From Paenibacillaceae bacterium (GTDB taxonomy: Bacteria > Bacillota > Bacilli > Paenibacillales > Paenibacillaceae), in assembly GCA_004134985.1 (NCBI GenBank), contig REGQ01000007.1, positions 62,001 to 126,000 on the forward strand: DNA of 64,000 nucleotides, read 5' to 3'. A program made the position numbers and the translations under genes. The notes below the pieces were generated by a model. That model saw nothing but the letters and a program-made list of their open reading frames with translations, made no database searches and was not told the DNA's origin. Shown piece by piece: positions 24,013 through 32,858 of this stretch (position 1 is its first letter; the number at the start of each line of letters is the position of its first letter).

Positions 24013-25032
24013 TTAAAAATCAGCGTCTTTATTGTAATATTTATCAACATTGTCAGAACTGATAACCTGGGCTTCAGTGTTGATGAGCTTCGGAATGTTT
24101 GTGTCGCCTTGCAAATATTTTACGGCGGTTTCCAGCGTTGTCTTGGCTACGAGCGCCGGGTCATTCAAACCGGTTGCGCCATATTTCCCTTCTTTAATTA
24201 ATTCAAGCGCTTCTTTTTGTCCATCGGCGGCAGCCAATACGAGAATTTTTCCTTCTTTCCCGGCGTTTTGAATCGCTTTGAGCGCACCCAGAGCCATGCT
24301 GTCGTTCTCAGCAACCAACACATTCATGTCAGGGCTTGCAACAATCATATCTTCTGCGGCTTTCAGGCCACCTTCTTGCGACCATGCACCCCAGCCTTGG
24401 GTCACGACTTTAAAGTTCGTCTGGTTGGACTTTCTTAGTTGTTCCTCTACCAACCCTTTAATAACACCCATTCTACGGTCAACACCGAGCAGATTGCCTT
24501 GATTTCCGCTCAAAACGCCCAATTTCACTTCTGTATTACCCATCTTATTGGCCAGCCAAATCCCTACAAGCTCGCCGTTGTCCATGTTGTTCGATTGAAT
24601 GATCGTGACGTAATCTGCTTCCGCAGAAATCGAGTTATCCATTACAATGACAGGCACGCCGGCCTTGGCCGCAGCTTTTGTTGCCGCAATTGCTCCCATA
24701 GGATCGACAGGATTAATGATCAGAAGATCGATTTTTTTGGAGAGCAGATCCTCCACATCTGAAAGCTGTTTGTTCATATCGCCTTGTGCATCAACCGAGA
24801 ACACCTTTACGCCGATCTTTTCTGCTTCCCGTTCAACGGCTTTTTGTTGTGCGACGAAATAAGGGGCTCCAAGCGTTTGCATGGACAGACCGATGGTGGC
24901 ATCTTTCAAATCTGAGATCGCTTCTACCTTTACTGCGCTAGCTGGCTTATCGGAACGATCTGAACAAGCTGCTAGTGCGCTCCCCATTAATACGATGAAG
25001 ATAAGTGCTGCTGCATATTTCATATTTTTCAT
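24013..25032 (-). CDS. Ribose-type ABC transporter substrate-binding lipoprotein
   Basis: A 339-residue exported lipoprotein: MKNMKYAAALIFIVLMGSALAACS gives a lipobox with Cys near residue 23. The mature part is a type I periplasmic-binding fold (IGLSMQTLGAPYFVAQQKAVEREAEKIG; PVDPMGAIAATKAAAKAGVPVIVMDNS; VAENDSMALGALKAI) of the RbsB family, which binds pentoses, polyols or autoinducer-like sugars. ATG 25032 follows GGGAGAGGG; the upstream frame extension lacks a site. It lies between the permease and the aldehyde dehydrogenase genes. Ligand unknown. Confidence 0.88.
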   Translation of the reverse strand: MKNMKYAAALIFIVLMGSALAACSDRSDKPASAVKVEAISDLKDATIGLSMQTLGAPYFVAQQKAVEREAEKIGVKVFSVDAQGDMNKQLSDVEDLLSKKIDLLIINPVDPMGAIAATKAAAKAGVPVIVMDNSISAEADYVTIIQSNNMDNGELVGIWLANKMGNTEVKLGVLSGNQGNLLGVDRRMGVIKGLVEEQLRKSNQTNFKVVTQGWGAWSQEGGLKAAEDMIVASPDMNVLVAENDSMALGALKAIQNAGKEGKILVLAAADGQKEALELIKEGKYGATGLNDPALVAKTTLETAVKYLQGDTNIPKLINTEAQVISSDNVDKYYNKDADF

Positions 25033-25200
25033 GAATAAATCCCTCTCCCTTGCAAATTTATATGATAACAAGCAAAACATCCGGTTGCCTTCGTGCCCGA
25101 TTGCCGATCCATAACCTACTGGCTATTCAAATTCAATTCGAGCGATAAATCATATAGGGGACGGTATGTTTTACTATGCTAACAACACAGCGACCTAAGT

Positions 25201-26196
25201 TTATACGGGTTTTCTAACTTTGTTTTCAATTCCTTGCAGCAGGACAGCAGCGATGATGATGATCCCTTTAATGACTTGCTGCGGATAAGCAGGGATGTTC
25301 ATTAAATTCATGATATTTCCAATCATGCTTAGTATTAACACGCCAAGCAGTGTATTAAGTGCGGTTCCTCTTCCGCCACTGAGACTGGCCCCGCCGATAA
25401 CAACCGCAGCGATAGCGTCCAGTTCTATCCCTGTTCCAACTACCGGAGAACCTACACCTGTACGCGAAGCGCTAATAATTCCTGCGATTCCGCATAAGCC
25501 AGCGGAAATAACGTACACAAGAAATTTGTATTTATTGACTTGGATGCCGGATAAACGAACCGCGACTTCATTGCTGCCGATAGCTTTAACAAATCTGCCA
25601 AAGGCGGTGTATTTAAGCAGGAAAGCAACACCGACAAATACAAGGAGCATAACCCAGACAGGGTAGGGGATGCTTAGAAAGGCGCCGGACCCGAATTCAT
25701 CCAATACTTTGTTATCCATTACGATGGGAGAGCCCTTGGAAGTCATAAAGGCAAGACCTCTGGCAATTGTCATGAAAGCGAGCGTGACGATGAAGGCAGC
25801 TATTTTGCGTTGGGCCACGAAGTAGCCGGACCCGACTCCGATCGCGACACAAGTGGCGATGGTAAGCAAAATTGCCAAGGGGAAGGGCATTGTCTGGAGG
25901 AAAAAAGCCGACAACACACATCCCAGCGCCAGCACGGAACCGACGGAAAGATCGATGCCGCCCGTCAAAATGACCAGCAGCATACCCATGCTTATAATTG
26001 TCAGGCCTGCCGATTGCCTGAGTAAATTCGCGATGTTTGCTTCGGTGAAGAACGCATCGGACAGAAAGCTGGATACAATTAACAAAATAACGAAAATAAG
26101 AACGGTGTTATACTTCAGCAAAATAGAAGGTCCCGGAAAGCGAAATGCTTTTGTGGACAGTTTCTTTTCCGCGGCCATCATGTGTTCTTTACTCAT
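25201..26196 (-). CDS. Ribose-type ABC transporter permease
   Basis: A 331-residue RbsC-family membrane protein with eight to ten hydrophobic segments. Family hallmarks are LLRQSAGLTIISMGMLLVILTGGIDLSVGSVLAL and IELDAIAAVVIGGASLSGGRGT. AGGAGG precedes the ATG, which overlaps the ATPase gene by 8 nt, so the two are translationally coupled. A gap of 168 nt separates it from the binding protein; I see no terminator in that gap. Confidence 0.9.
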   Translation of the reverse strand: MSKEHMMAAEKKLSTKAFRFPGPSILLKYNTVLIFVILLIVSSFLSDAFFTEANIANLLRQSAGLTIISMGMLLVILTGGIDLSVGSVLALGCVLSAFFLQTMPFPLAILLTIATCVAIGVGSGYFVAQRKIAAFIVTLAFMTIARGLAFMTSKGSPIVMDNKVLDEFGSGAFLSIPYPVWVMLLVFVGVAFLLKYTAFGRFVKAIGSNEVAVRLSGIQVNKYKFLVYVISAGLCGIAGIISASRTGVGSPVVGTGIELDAIAAVVIGGASLSGGRGTALNTLLGVLILSMIGNIMNLMNIPAYPQQVIKGIIIIAAVLLQGIENKVRKPV

Positions 26197-27691
26197 TTCT
26201 TGTTCCTCCTATAGCCATCTCCATTATGTTTTTTTCCGATATTTCGTTTTTTTGCAGCACCCCTTTAATTTCCGCACTGTTCATGACCAATACACGGTCG
26301 CATAGGCCAACGATTTCAATTAGTTCGGAAGAGATTACAATGACCCCAAGCCCTTTGGCAGCCAAAGCATTAATTAAATTATAAATTTCGATTTTAGCGC
26401 CAACATCGACCCCCCTTGTAGGTTCGTCGAGTATAATGACTTTACAGTCTGCATTAAACCACTTGGCCACAACCACCTTCTGCTGATTCCCTCCGCTTAA
26501 ATGTTCGGCCGGCGTGTTGCCGTCGTTTGCTTTTATAACCAGAGTTCGGATCAGCTCATCGGCTAACATCTCCTCTTGCTTATGCTTGATCACCCCAAAA
26601 TGACCAAGAATCTTCTGCGTGTTTGACATTGTCATGTTGTATTTAATTGACATGGATAAGACAAGACCTTGTTCCTTGCGGTTCTCGGGAATAAGACCTA
26701 TCCCGTGTTTCACAGCTTCCTTGGGTGAACGGATATTTATTGGCTGGCCCTCCAGAAACAGTTCACCGGCTTGTTTGGGATCAGCGCCAAAAATGGCTCG
26801 AGCGACTTCGGTGCGTCCACTGCCTACAAGTCCTGCGATTCCGAGCACCTCGCCTTTTCGAACCGAAAAAGAAATATGGTTAAAGTGAGGGGGGTTATGG
26901 AAGTCTTTAACGGTTAAAATTTCGTCGCCGATTGGACAGTTTCTTTTGGGGAACAATTCGGTGAGCTTCCGGCCAATCATCCGTTCAATGACCTCGTTAG
27001 GCGTGACTTCTTTCGCATTGGCAGTGCCTGTAACTGAACCGTCACGCATGGTTGTAATCGTATCGGATATTTGGAATATCTCCTCCAAACGGTGCGAGAT
27101 ATAGACGATGCTGACGCCGTTGCTTTTCAATTTATGTAACACGTCGAACAGCTGCCTGGTTTCAGCGGGAGCCAATACGGCTGTAGGTTCATCTAATACA
27201 AGAATTTTTACCTGCTCTGATAACGCCTTTGCAATTTCCACTACTTGTTGATAAGCGACACTCAAACTGCTAACCTCAGCACGCGAATTAATATTAAACC
27301 CTAAATGATGGATGATTTCGTCCGCTTTTCGGTAAAGTTCCGACCAGTTAATGAATCCTTTGTTCTCGCCAAGACGGTTTAGAAAAATATTTTCTGCAAC
27401 GGTCAGATCTTGAGCGAGTGCGAATTCTTGATAAATAATACCTATTTTTAATTCTTTTCCTTTTTTCGGAGAGCTGATGTTGACTGTTTCTCCATCAATT
27501 TTGATGGTGCCGGAATCCTTGTTGACAGCCCCGGATAAAATTTTCATTAAGGTCGATTTGCCTGCTCCATTTTCCCCGACAAGCGCATGAATTTCTCCCG
27601 GTTTTATTTGTAACGAAACGCCCTTTAAGGCATGAACACCATCATAAGATTTCGAAATTTCATTCATTTCAACGCGGTACATGTTAGACAC
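26189..27691 (-). CDS. Ribose-type ABC transporter ATP-binding protein (tandem ATPase)
   Basis: A 500-residue protein with two ABC domains, as in RbsA. Domain 1 has Walker A GENGAGKST near residue 40 and DEPTAVLAP; domain 2 has GLVGSGRTEVAR, LSGGNQQKVVVAKW and DEPTRGVDVGAK. The start is placed at GTG 27691, seven bases after GGAGG; GTG 27697 is too close to that site and ATG 27682 is an alternative. It is the first gene of a four-gene operon (ATPase, permease, binding protein, aldehyde dehydrogenase) behind a cre site. Confidence 0.88.
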   Translation of the reverse strand: MSNMYRVEMNEISKSYDGVHALKGVSLQIKPGEIHALVGENGAGKSTLMKILSGAVNKDSGTIKIDGETVNISSPKKGKELKIGIIYQEFALAQDLTVAENIFLNRLGENKGFINWSELYRKADEIIHHLGFNINSRAEVSSLSVAYQQVVEIAKALSEQVKILVLDEPTAVLAPAETRQLFDVLHKLKSNGVSIVYISHRLEEIFQISDTITTMRDGSVTGTANAKEVTPNEVIERMIGRKLTELFPKRNCPIGDEILTVKDFHNPPHFNHISFSVRKGEVLGIAGLVGSGRTEVARAIFGADPKQAGELFLEGQPINIRSPKEAVKHGIGLIPENRKEQGLVLSMSIKYNMTMSNTQKILGHFGVIKHKQEEMLADELIRTLVIKANDGNTPAEHLSGGNQQKVVVAKWFNADCKVIILDEPTRGVDVGAKIEIYNLINALAAKGLGVIVISSELIEIVGLCDRVLVMNSAEIKGVLQKNEISEKNIMEMAIGGTRNE

Positions 27692-27725
27692 ATTCACTCC
27701 TCCAAGCAGTTGTTTGCTATGCTAA

Positions 27726-27739
27726 TGAAACCGCTTACT
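27726..27739. promoter_or_regulatory. cre site (CcpA) upstream of the ribose-type operon
   Basis: TGAAACCGCTTACT matches the Bacillus cre consensus TGWAANCGNTNWCA at all but the last base. It lies just downstream of the -10 box, where CcpA binding represses. Confidence 0.65.
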
Positions 27740-27746
27740 AGGTTTT

Positions 27747-27775
27747 ATATTACATTTATTTAAAAAACGTGTAAA
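27747..27775 (-). promoter_or_regulatory. Sigma-A promoter of the ribose-type operon
   Basis: On the minus strand TTTACA (27775-27770), 17 bp, TAATAT (27752-27747). The cre site begins about 8 bp downstream of the -10. Confidence 0.65.
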
Positions 27776-27839
27776 GTACGAACAATTTTGTTCTTTAGTT
27801 ACCTTTTTGTTATTATTGTATGGCTCTAGTGTTTGTTGC

Positions 27840-27880
27840 ATTGAAAAAAGAAGTTTATCCTTATAAGGACAAACTTCTTG
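27840..27880 (-). terminator. Rho-independent terminator of mgtC
   Basis: On the minus strand AAGAAGTTT...AAACTTCTT flanks a TCCTT-AT-AAGGA stem and is followed by TTTTTT. Confidence 0.8.
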
Positions 27881-27945
27881 AGAAGGGCAGCAGCAGCGAA
27901 GGTCGCTATTGCTATTCATTATGTTGTCTAGATTGGATTTGGCGT

Positions 27946-28455
27946 TCAGCTTGGCTGGGATGTCGCTTTGTCCTTTTCTTTCTTGTGCTTTTCTTTCTCC
28001 TTATGTTCAATCCAGTTTGCAATCCGAATGAACACGTAAATAATGACCATTGTAAACAACACAATCGTGTAGAAGCCGGCGCCGATGCCAATGCCTACTC
28101 CGCCTGCGAAGAACAGGATGGCAGCGGAGGTCAATCCGATGACCTGAAGCCCGTTTTTGATAATGAGTCCTGCACCGATAAAACCGAGTCCGCTTACAAT
28201 TTGCGCAGTCAAGCGCATCGGGTCCATCATGGTGTTAGGTTGTGCCTGGCTGTAAACTTCTGCGCTATGGATCGATATGATCGTAATTAAAGCAGAGGCG
28301 ACAGTGACGAAAGTGTATGTTTTGACTCCGGCCGGCTTGCTCTTATGCGTGCGTTCAAGTCCGATCGAGAAACCTATAACGGCAGCCAGCAACACTCTTA
28401 GCAACAATTCATATTGGCCCAAAAATAAGGCGGGAAATGTATCGATATACGCCAC
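27946..28455 (-). CDS. MgtC/SapB family membrane protein
   Basis: A 169-residue polytopic protein with four or five hydrophobic segments and the MgtC hallmarks LLLRVLLAAVIGFSIGLERTHKSKPAGVKTYTFV and RLTAQIVSGLGFIGAGLI. The C-terminal tail is strongly charged (Lys/Glu-rich, 145-169). MgtC proteins modulate magnesium homeostasis and membrane ATPase activity. A promoter of TTGCCA-18-TATGCT lies upstream on the minus strand (28520-28491). It is a single-gene unit with its own terminator. Confidence 0.88.
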   Translation of the reverse strand: MAYIDTFPALFLGQYELLLRVLLAAVIGFSIGLERTHKSKPAGVKTYTFVTVASALITIISIHSAEVYSQAQPNTMMDPMRLTAQIVSGLGFIGAGLIIKNGLQVIGLTSAAILFFAGGVGIGIGAGFYTIVLFTMVIIYVFIRIANWIEHKEKEKHKKEKDKATSQPS

Positions 28456-28490
28456 TCCGCAACCCTCCTATTTGATTATTCTAATAGTTT

Positions 28491-28520
28491 AGCATACTCC
28501 AAATCGACTTTAATTGGCAA
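28491..28520 (-). promoter_or_regulatory. Possible promoter of mgtC
   Basis: On the minus strand TTGCCA (28520-28515) and TATGCT (28496-28491), spacing 18, about 36 bp before the mgtC start. Confidence 0.4.
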
Positions 28521-28599
28521 CATAAATATTGCAATTCTTCCTATATTTATTCGGGACAAGGCAGGATATGACCATAGGCCGCCATCGTGGCGCAAACGG

Positions 28600-28651
28600 C
28601 AAAAAAACAAGCCTGATGGCGTATGTACAACTATACGCTCTCCAGGCTTGT
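28600..28651 (-). terminator. Rho-independent terminator after the cyclophilin gene
   Basis: On the minus strand ACAAGCCTG/CAGGCTTGT forms the outer stem, GCGTAT/ATACGC the inner stem, followed by seven T residues. Confidence 0.85.
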
Positions 28652-28683
28652 CTGTTGCTATTATCTTTTTGACTTATCATTCG

Positions 28684-29460
28684 TTATTTTTTAATCGTTT
28701 TTGGCTCGTTATACGTTGTGCCGCCTGTGTCCGCCGTAACGGTCTTCATCACAGGGGCCGGGGAAGGGTGGGCAACAATGCCATCCACCGTCTCCATGCC
28801 GGCAATCACTTTGCCGAATGCCGCGTAGCTGCCATCAAGATGGGGAGAATCGGCAACCATAATAAAAAATTGTGAACCGGCTGTATCGTAGTGCGGGTCT
28901 GGTTGCCGCGCCATCGACAGGACGCCGCGTTCATGCTGCAAATCATTGTTAAATTTGTTGATCGCAAATTCGCCTGCGATATTGTAGCCCGGTCCGCCTC
29001 CGCCAGTACCTTCCGGATCGCCGCCCTGAATCATAAATTGATCAATAATGCGGTGGAAGCCAAGGCCATCATAAAAGCCTTTGTTAACTAGCGAAAGGAA
29101 GTTATCGACGGTGTTCGGCGCAACTTCGGGATACAATTCGAGCATGACTTTGCAGCCATCCTCCATCTCGATCGTTACGACCGGATTGGTGTCTTTGTGG
29201 TGTGGGTCGTCAGCAGCCGTGTTCTCCAACTCAGCTGTCGGCGATGCGCAGTATTTTGCTTCGGCACCTGCACTTGTATCTGAATCTGAGTCGCCGTTGG
29301 TTTCAGATCCAGCATTCGTGCCGGAGTCGGAACCTGACTCTTCTGCTGGCTTGTCTTCAGGTGCTGTCGGTTTGTTGCCGCACCCGGCAGCAATCAGCGC
29401 CACTGCCGCCAAGATCATCAACAGCATGCCAAAACGTCGTTGTACAGTTTTCATCTTCAT
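28684..29460 (-). CDS. Cyclophilin-type peptidyl-prolyl isomerase lipoprotein
   Basis: A 258-residue exported lipoprotein: signal LLMILAAVALIAAGCG gives the lipidated Cys near residue 27, followed by an acidic Ser/Asp/Glu linker (about 30-70) and a cyclophilin domain. Catalytic-site features are GFHRIIDQFMIQGGDPEGTGGGGPG and GSQFFIMVADSPHLDGSYAAFGKV. It catalyses cis-trans isomerisation of prolyl bonds, here on exported proteins at the outer membrane face. GGGGG precedes the ATG. It is monocistronic. Confidence 0.92.
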   Translation of the reverse strand: MKMKTVQRRFGMLLMILAAVALIAAGCGNKPTAPEDKPAEESGSDSGTNAGSETNGDSDSDTSAGAEAKYCASPTAELENTAADDPHHKDTNPVVTIEMEDGCKVMLELYPEVAPNTVDNFLSLVNKGFYDGLGFHRIIDQFMIQGGDPEGTGGGGPGYNIAGEFAINKFNNDLQHERGVLSMARQPDPHYDTAGSQFFIMVADSPHLDGSYAAFGKVIAGMETVDGIVAHPSPAPVMKTVTADTGGTTYNEPKTIKK

Positions 29461-29597
29461 TTAATCCCCCTTTGTCTGAAAATATCATATCATACGCAGC
29501 ACGACACTTTCAAAGGCACAAAGGGCTGCATTTATAGGATTTTAAAGGGGAGCTGTATCACTTGTGTAACGAAAGTAATGCAATATAAAACCAAAAC

Positions 29598-29626
29598 TTG
29601 ATTTAAGTAAGTAACTATATTATTAT
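29598..29626 (+). promoter_or_regulatory. Sigma-A promoter of the nitroreductase gene
   Basis: TTGATT (29598-29603), 17 bp, TATTAT (29621-29626). The spacer contains the direct repeat AAGTAAGTAA, a possible repressor contact. Confidence 0.6.
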
Positions 29627-29685
29627 GTTGATTAGATCATTAATAAATGGTCACAATATGGATAGTAAGAAAGGAGAGATTTTCA

Positions 29686-30285
29686 GTGGCAAAAGATTTT
29701 CTGGCGGCAGTCAAGGAAAGACGATCGATTTATGCAATCAGCAAAGAGCAGGTGGCCTCTGATGACCGCATTCAAGAGATCATTAACGAGGCGGTCAAAC
29801 ATACGCCTTCTGCTTTCAACTCTCAAAGTGCGAGAGTCGTTGTTTTGCTTGGGGAACAGCATGATAAATTGTGGGATCTGACCACAGATATACTTAAAGC
29901 AATTGTACCGGCAGACCAGTTTGAATCGACGGCACAACGGATGAACGGTTTCCGCAGCGGCTATGGTACGGTGTTGTTCTTCGAGGATGTCGAGACAATT
30001 GATGGACTTAAAGCACAATTCCCGCCTTATCAGGACCGCTTTGATACCTGGTCTCATCATTCCTCCGGGATGCTGCAGTTTGTCGTTTGGACTTCACTCG
30101 AGAACGAAGGATTCGGTGCTTCCCTTCAACATTACAATCCATTGATTGACGAAAAAGTCCAAGCGGAGTGGAATGTTCCTGCAACGTGGAGACTGGTTGC
30201 ACAGCTGCCGTTCGGTAATGTTGTTGCACCTGCTGGCGATAAAGAATTCAAACCGCTTGATGAGCGTATAAAAGTTTATAAATAA
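29686..30285 (+). CDS. Nitroreductase family protein (HBN1/Frm2-like)
   Basis: A 199-residue FMN-dependent NAD(P)H oxidoreductase-fold protein. ERRSIY near residue 11 and HTPSAFNSQSARVVVLLG near 40 are the FMN-binding parts of the HBN1-like subgroup, whose members act on nitro-compounds and respond to oxidative or lipid stress. The start is GTG 29686, nine bases after AAGGAG; the upstream in-frame ATG at 29647 has no site. It is monocistronic with its own terminator. Confidence 0.85.
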   Translation: MAKDFLAAVKERRSIYAISKEQVASDDRIQEIINEAVKHTPSAFNSQSARVVVLLGEQHDKLWDLTTDILKAIVPADQFESTAQRMNGFRSGYGTVLFFEDVETIDGLKAQFPPYQDRFDTWSHHSSGMLQFVVWTSLENEGFGASLQHYNPLIDEKVQAEWNVPATWRLVAQLPFGNVVAPAGDKEFKPLDERIKVYK

Positions 30286-30354
30286 GTTTTAAAAGGGAGC
30301 GTAAACGCGCTTTTGCCAGCATTGAGCAAGGCGCCCGTTGCACCCGTTCATAAT

Positions 30355-30398
30355 AGCAGCAGACATTCGGTTTTTGAACCGCGGTCTGCTGCTTTTTT
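30355..30398 (+). terminator. Rho-independent terminator after the nitroreductase gene
   Basis: AGCAGCAGAC pairs with GTCTGCTGCT around an inner CGGTT/AACCG stem and is followed by a T-run. Confidence 0.85.
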
Positions 30399-30471
30399 AT
30401 TGGTGCAGCTGCGGCTTCCGTTTTGATAGCTCCCATGCATCTGTCTGTTCCGGGGTCCAAGGGTGCTGCCG

Positions 30472-31317
30472 CTATACCTGTTCAAAATAAACATCCTTGC
30501 GGACACCCTCTTGTTCCCTTGCCCGCCATCCTCCTGGGCTTATGCCCTCCAATTCCTTGAATACCCGATTGAAATGGTAAATGGTTTTGAATCCCGCCCG
30601 TTCGGCAATTTCCTTCAAATTATAGGTGGAATCAACCATCAGTGCTCTGGCTTTTACGATGCGCAGCTGACGCACGTACTGTGAGAATGTGCACCCGTAA
30701 TTGTGCCGGAAGACGCGGCTGAGATAGCTTTTGTCATAGCCTAGATGGGCAGCGATCTCGTGCAAGGACAGTTGTTCCGCGTAATGGGTTTGCACAAAAA
30801 GTTCGACCTGCTTGGCTGCCTCTTGCGGTTCATAGGTTAAGGTCGGAGAGGAGGGGAGAACGGCCGAAGTGTCGGTCAGTTCCTCCTGGCGCCTTGCCAG
30901 CCGATAGATTAATTGAAGCAGAGACAGTGCGGCCAAGGGGCTGAAAAATGCGCGTTTGTGCAATCCTTCATTGCGGATACACTCCAGCAGCAGCCGAATT
31001 TCCTGACCTTCATCTGCGAGCGCACCAGGCAGCAGTTGGACCAAATTCACCAACTCAGGCTGACAAATTTGAAATTTAAGATCCAGCGTTTTGTTCACTG
31101 AGGATGAGTGAGGCGTGAAGCCATGCTGGATATGCGGTTTAATGAAGAAAAAGATGCCGGGGGCAATAGAATAGGGTTCCCCATCAAGCGTGAAAGTCCC
31201 CTTGCCGTCAATAAAGTATATGATCTGATAGAAGCTGTGAGCATGCATGCGCAAGCTCCCGCCTTGCTCATATTGGTAACGGGCCGCCCATTGAATCTCA
31301 ACGCCGTACTCTTTCAT
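30472..31317 (-). CDS. AraC-family regulator with N-terminal cupin sensor
   Basis: A 281-residue regulator: a cupin-like AraC ligand domain (about 10-100; MHAHSFYQIIYFIDGKGTFTLDG) and a C-terminal double helix-turn-helix (about 180-275; LSLHEIAAHLGYDKSYLSRVFRHNYG and NLKEIAERAGFKTIYHFNRVFKELEG). ATG 31317 follows AGGAGG at six bases; the longer frame has no site. It is divergent from the oligogalacturonate-lyase-like gene at 31453, which it probably controls, with the sugar or oligosaccharide as ligand. Confidence 0.87.
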   Translation of the reverse strand: MKEYGVEIQWAARYQYEQGGSLRMHAHSFYQIIYFIDGKGTFTLDGEPYSIAPGIFFFIKPHIQHGFTPHSSSVNKTLDLKFQICQPELVNLVQLLPGALADEGQEIRLLLECIRNEGLHKRAFFSPLAALSLLQLIYRLARRQEELTDTSAVLPSSPTLTYEPQEAAKQVELFVQTHYAEQLSLHEIAAHLGYDKSYLSRVFRHNYGCTFSQYVRQLRIVKARALMVDSTYNLKEIAERAGFKTIYHFNRVFKELEGISPGGWRAREQEGVRKDVYFEQV

Positions 31318-31452
31318 CCGAACCTCCTGAATGTTTGGAATGGGAAAGTCATCTACAGATAAAAGCACTTTATCTGCGGATAACGCAACCGACTGGCCAG
31401 ACCTTACAATAAAGAAAAACCGAATTATTTCATCCCTAAAGGAGTGGAACTA

Positions 31453-32724
31453 TTGATTATCAGTGAACAATTTCCCCGCTATACCGCTTATGACCCGCTT
31501 GTTCCGGTATGGTGCCTGACCCCGCATAGCAAGGGGAGCTTTCATCGCTTTTTCGATACGTCCCCGGTCAGTCCAAGCGGGAGGTATGTTGTTGTCCTGC
31601 AGATGCCGCAGGAAGAGCGTTTGCCCCAGCCGGGCGAGTCCGCCGTCATTGCGCTGATTGACTTGCATACCGGTACGGAGCGCAGCATTGCTGTCACACA
31701 TGGCTGGGAACCGCAGCTGGGTGCCAATTTGAATTGGGGCACAGACGACGATAAGCTGTATTACAATGATGTGGACCCTGGCGTCTGGGAGCCGTACTGT
31801 GTCGAGTTAAATCCCTTTACGGGAACCAAACGCAAGCTGGAGGGCGGCATTTATCGCATTTCGCCCGATGGCACAACCATTATCTCCGCGTGTATGAAGC
31901 GAATGCGCCGTACACAATATGGCTATGGTGTGATGGTACCTGATGATCACGTTCCGCGCAACTTCGGATTTCGCGAGGACGACGGACTGTACACAACCGA
32001 TATTGCAACTGGCGCAAGAAAGCTGCTCGTATCGATCAAGGATGTATTCGATCGGGCACAGCCAGCCATCGACAAGCAGCTGTACGCGCATGGGGAATGC
32101 TATGGCTTCCACTGCAAATTCAATCCGCAAGGAGACCGCCTGATCTTTACGATGCGCTGGTTCCATACGGAGGAGGCGCAGCCCTGGAACATGCTGATGG
32201 AGCGGAACCTTAAGTTCTGGGTTGTGACGATGAATCCGGATGGCAGTAATATTCATGTGGCTGTCGGACCTGAGCAGTGGGATAAGGGAGGGCATCACAT
32301 TAATTGGTATCCGGATGGCCGGACATTGTCGATGAATCTGTGTCTTGACGGCGACAAGCAGTTGAAGCTGGTCCGGGCTAATGCAGACGGAACCTCCCTT
32401 GGCACGATTATTGACGGGATTCCCGGCTCAGGACATCCGACCGTTCACCCGAACGGAAGACATATTCTGACCGATGCCTATGAGCAGGAGAAGGTCGCCT
32501 ACGGTGATGGCACCGTGCCGCTACGCTTGATTGATCTCACCGATAGCAGCGAGCTTGCCATTATTAGAATGCCGGTAGGCAATCCTGGAACCAAGGCAAC
32601 TTCCACCTTGCGGGTCGATCCGCATCCGGCATGGGCCGCTGATGATCGTCATATCGTCTTTAACGGGTTCGTGGACGGCACAAGACGTGTCTTCCTGGCC
32701 GACCTTGGCCGCTTTGTTAAATAA
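31453..32724 (+). CDS. Oligogalacturonate-lyase-like / TolB-type beta-propeller protein
   Basis: About 423 residues of repeated propeller blades (SPSGRYVVVL; NWGTDDDKLYYNDV; RISPDGTTIISA; FNPQGDRLIFTM; NWYPDGRTLSMNL; HPNGRHILTDAY; DPHPAWAADDRHIVFNG), which matches PL22 oligogalacturonate lyases and TolB propellers. His residues in HGECYGFHCKF and GGHHINWYPDG could be metal ligands. There is no signal peptide, as expected for a cytoplasmic lyase acting on imported oligomers. The start is probably TTG 31453 (AAAGGAG eight bases upstream). The neighbouring LplABC and uxu operons fit uronic-acid use, but lyase activity is not proven. Confidence 0.65.
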   Translation: MIISEQFPRYTAYDPLVPVWCLTPHSKGSFHRFFDTSPVSPSGRYVVVLQMPQEERLPQPGESAVIALIDLHTGTERSIAVTHGWEPQLGANLNWGTDDDKLYYNDVDPGVWEPYCVELNPFTGTKRKLEGGIYRISPDGTTIISACMKRMRRTQYGYGVMVPDDHVPRNFGFREDDGLYTTDIATGARKLLVSIKDVFDRAQPAIDKQLYAHGECYGFHCKFNPQGDRLIFTMRWFHTEEAQPWNMLMERNLKFWVVTMNPDGSNIHVAVGPEQWDKGGHHINWYPDGRTLSMNLCLDGDKQLKLVRANADGTSLGTIIDGIPGSGHPTVHPNGRHILTDAYEQEKVAYGDGTVPLRLIDLTDSSELAIIRMPVGNPGTKATSTLRVDPHPAWAADDRHIVFNGFVDGTRRVFLADLGRFVK

Positions 32725-32733
32725 AGAAGAAGG

Positions 32734-32770
32734 ACCCTGTGCCACTTGCTTGGCACAGGGTTTGTTGTTT
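32734..32770 (+). terminator. Likely terminator between convergent genes
   Basis: ACCCTGTGCCA pairs with TGGCACAGGGT (11 bp, 6-nt loop) and is followed by TTGTTGTTT on the plus strand. Confidence 0.65.
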
Positions 32771-32858
32771 CCCCAGAAAATTTGACGTTTGGAAGCAACC
32801 TCAGCTTCGTAGGTATCTGGCCCTTCTCAACCGTTGATTTTGGCTTTGAGCTACAATT

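Noticed and set aside
27820-28290. 156-codon plus-strand frame opposite mgtC
   Set aside because: It is antisense to a clear MgtC-family gene and crosses that gene's terminator.
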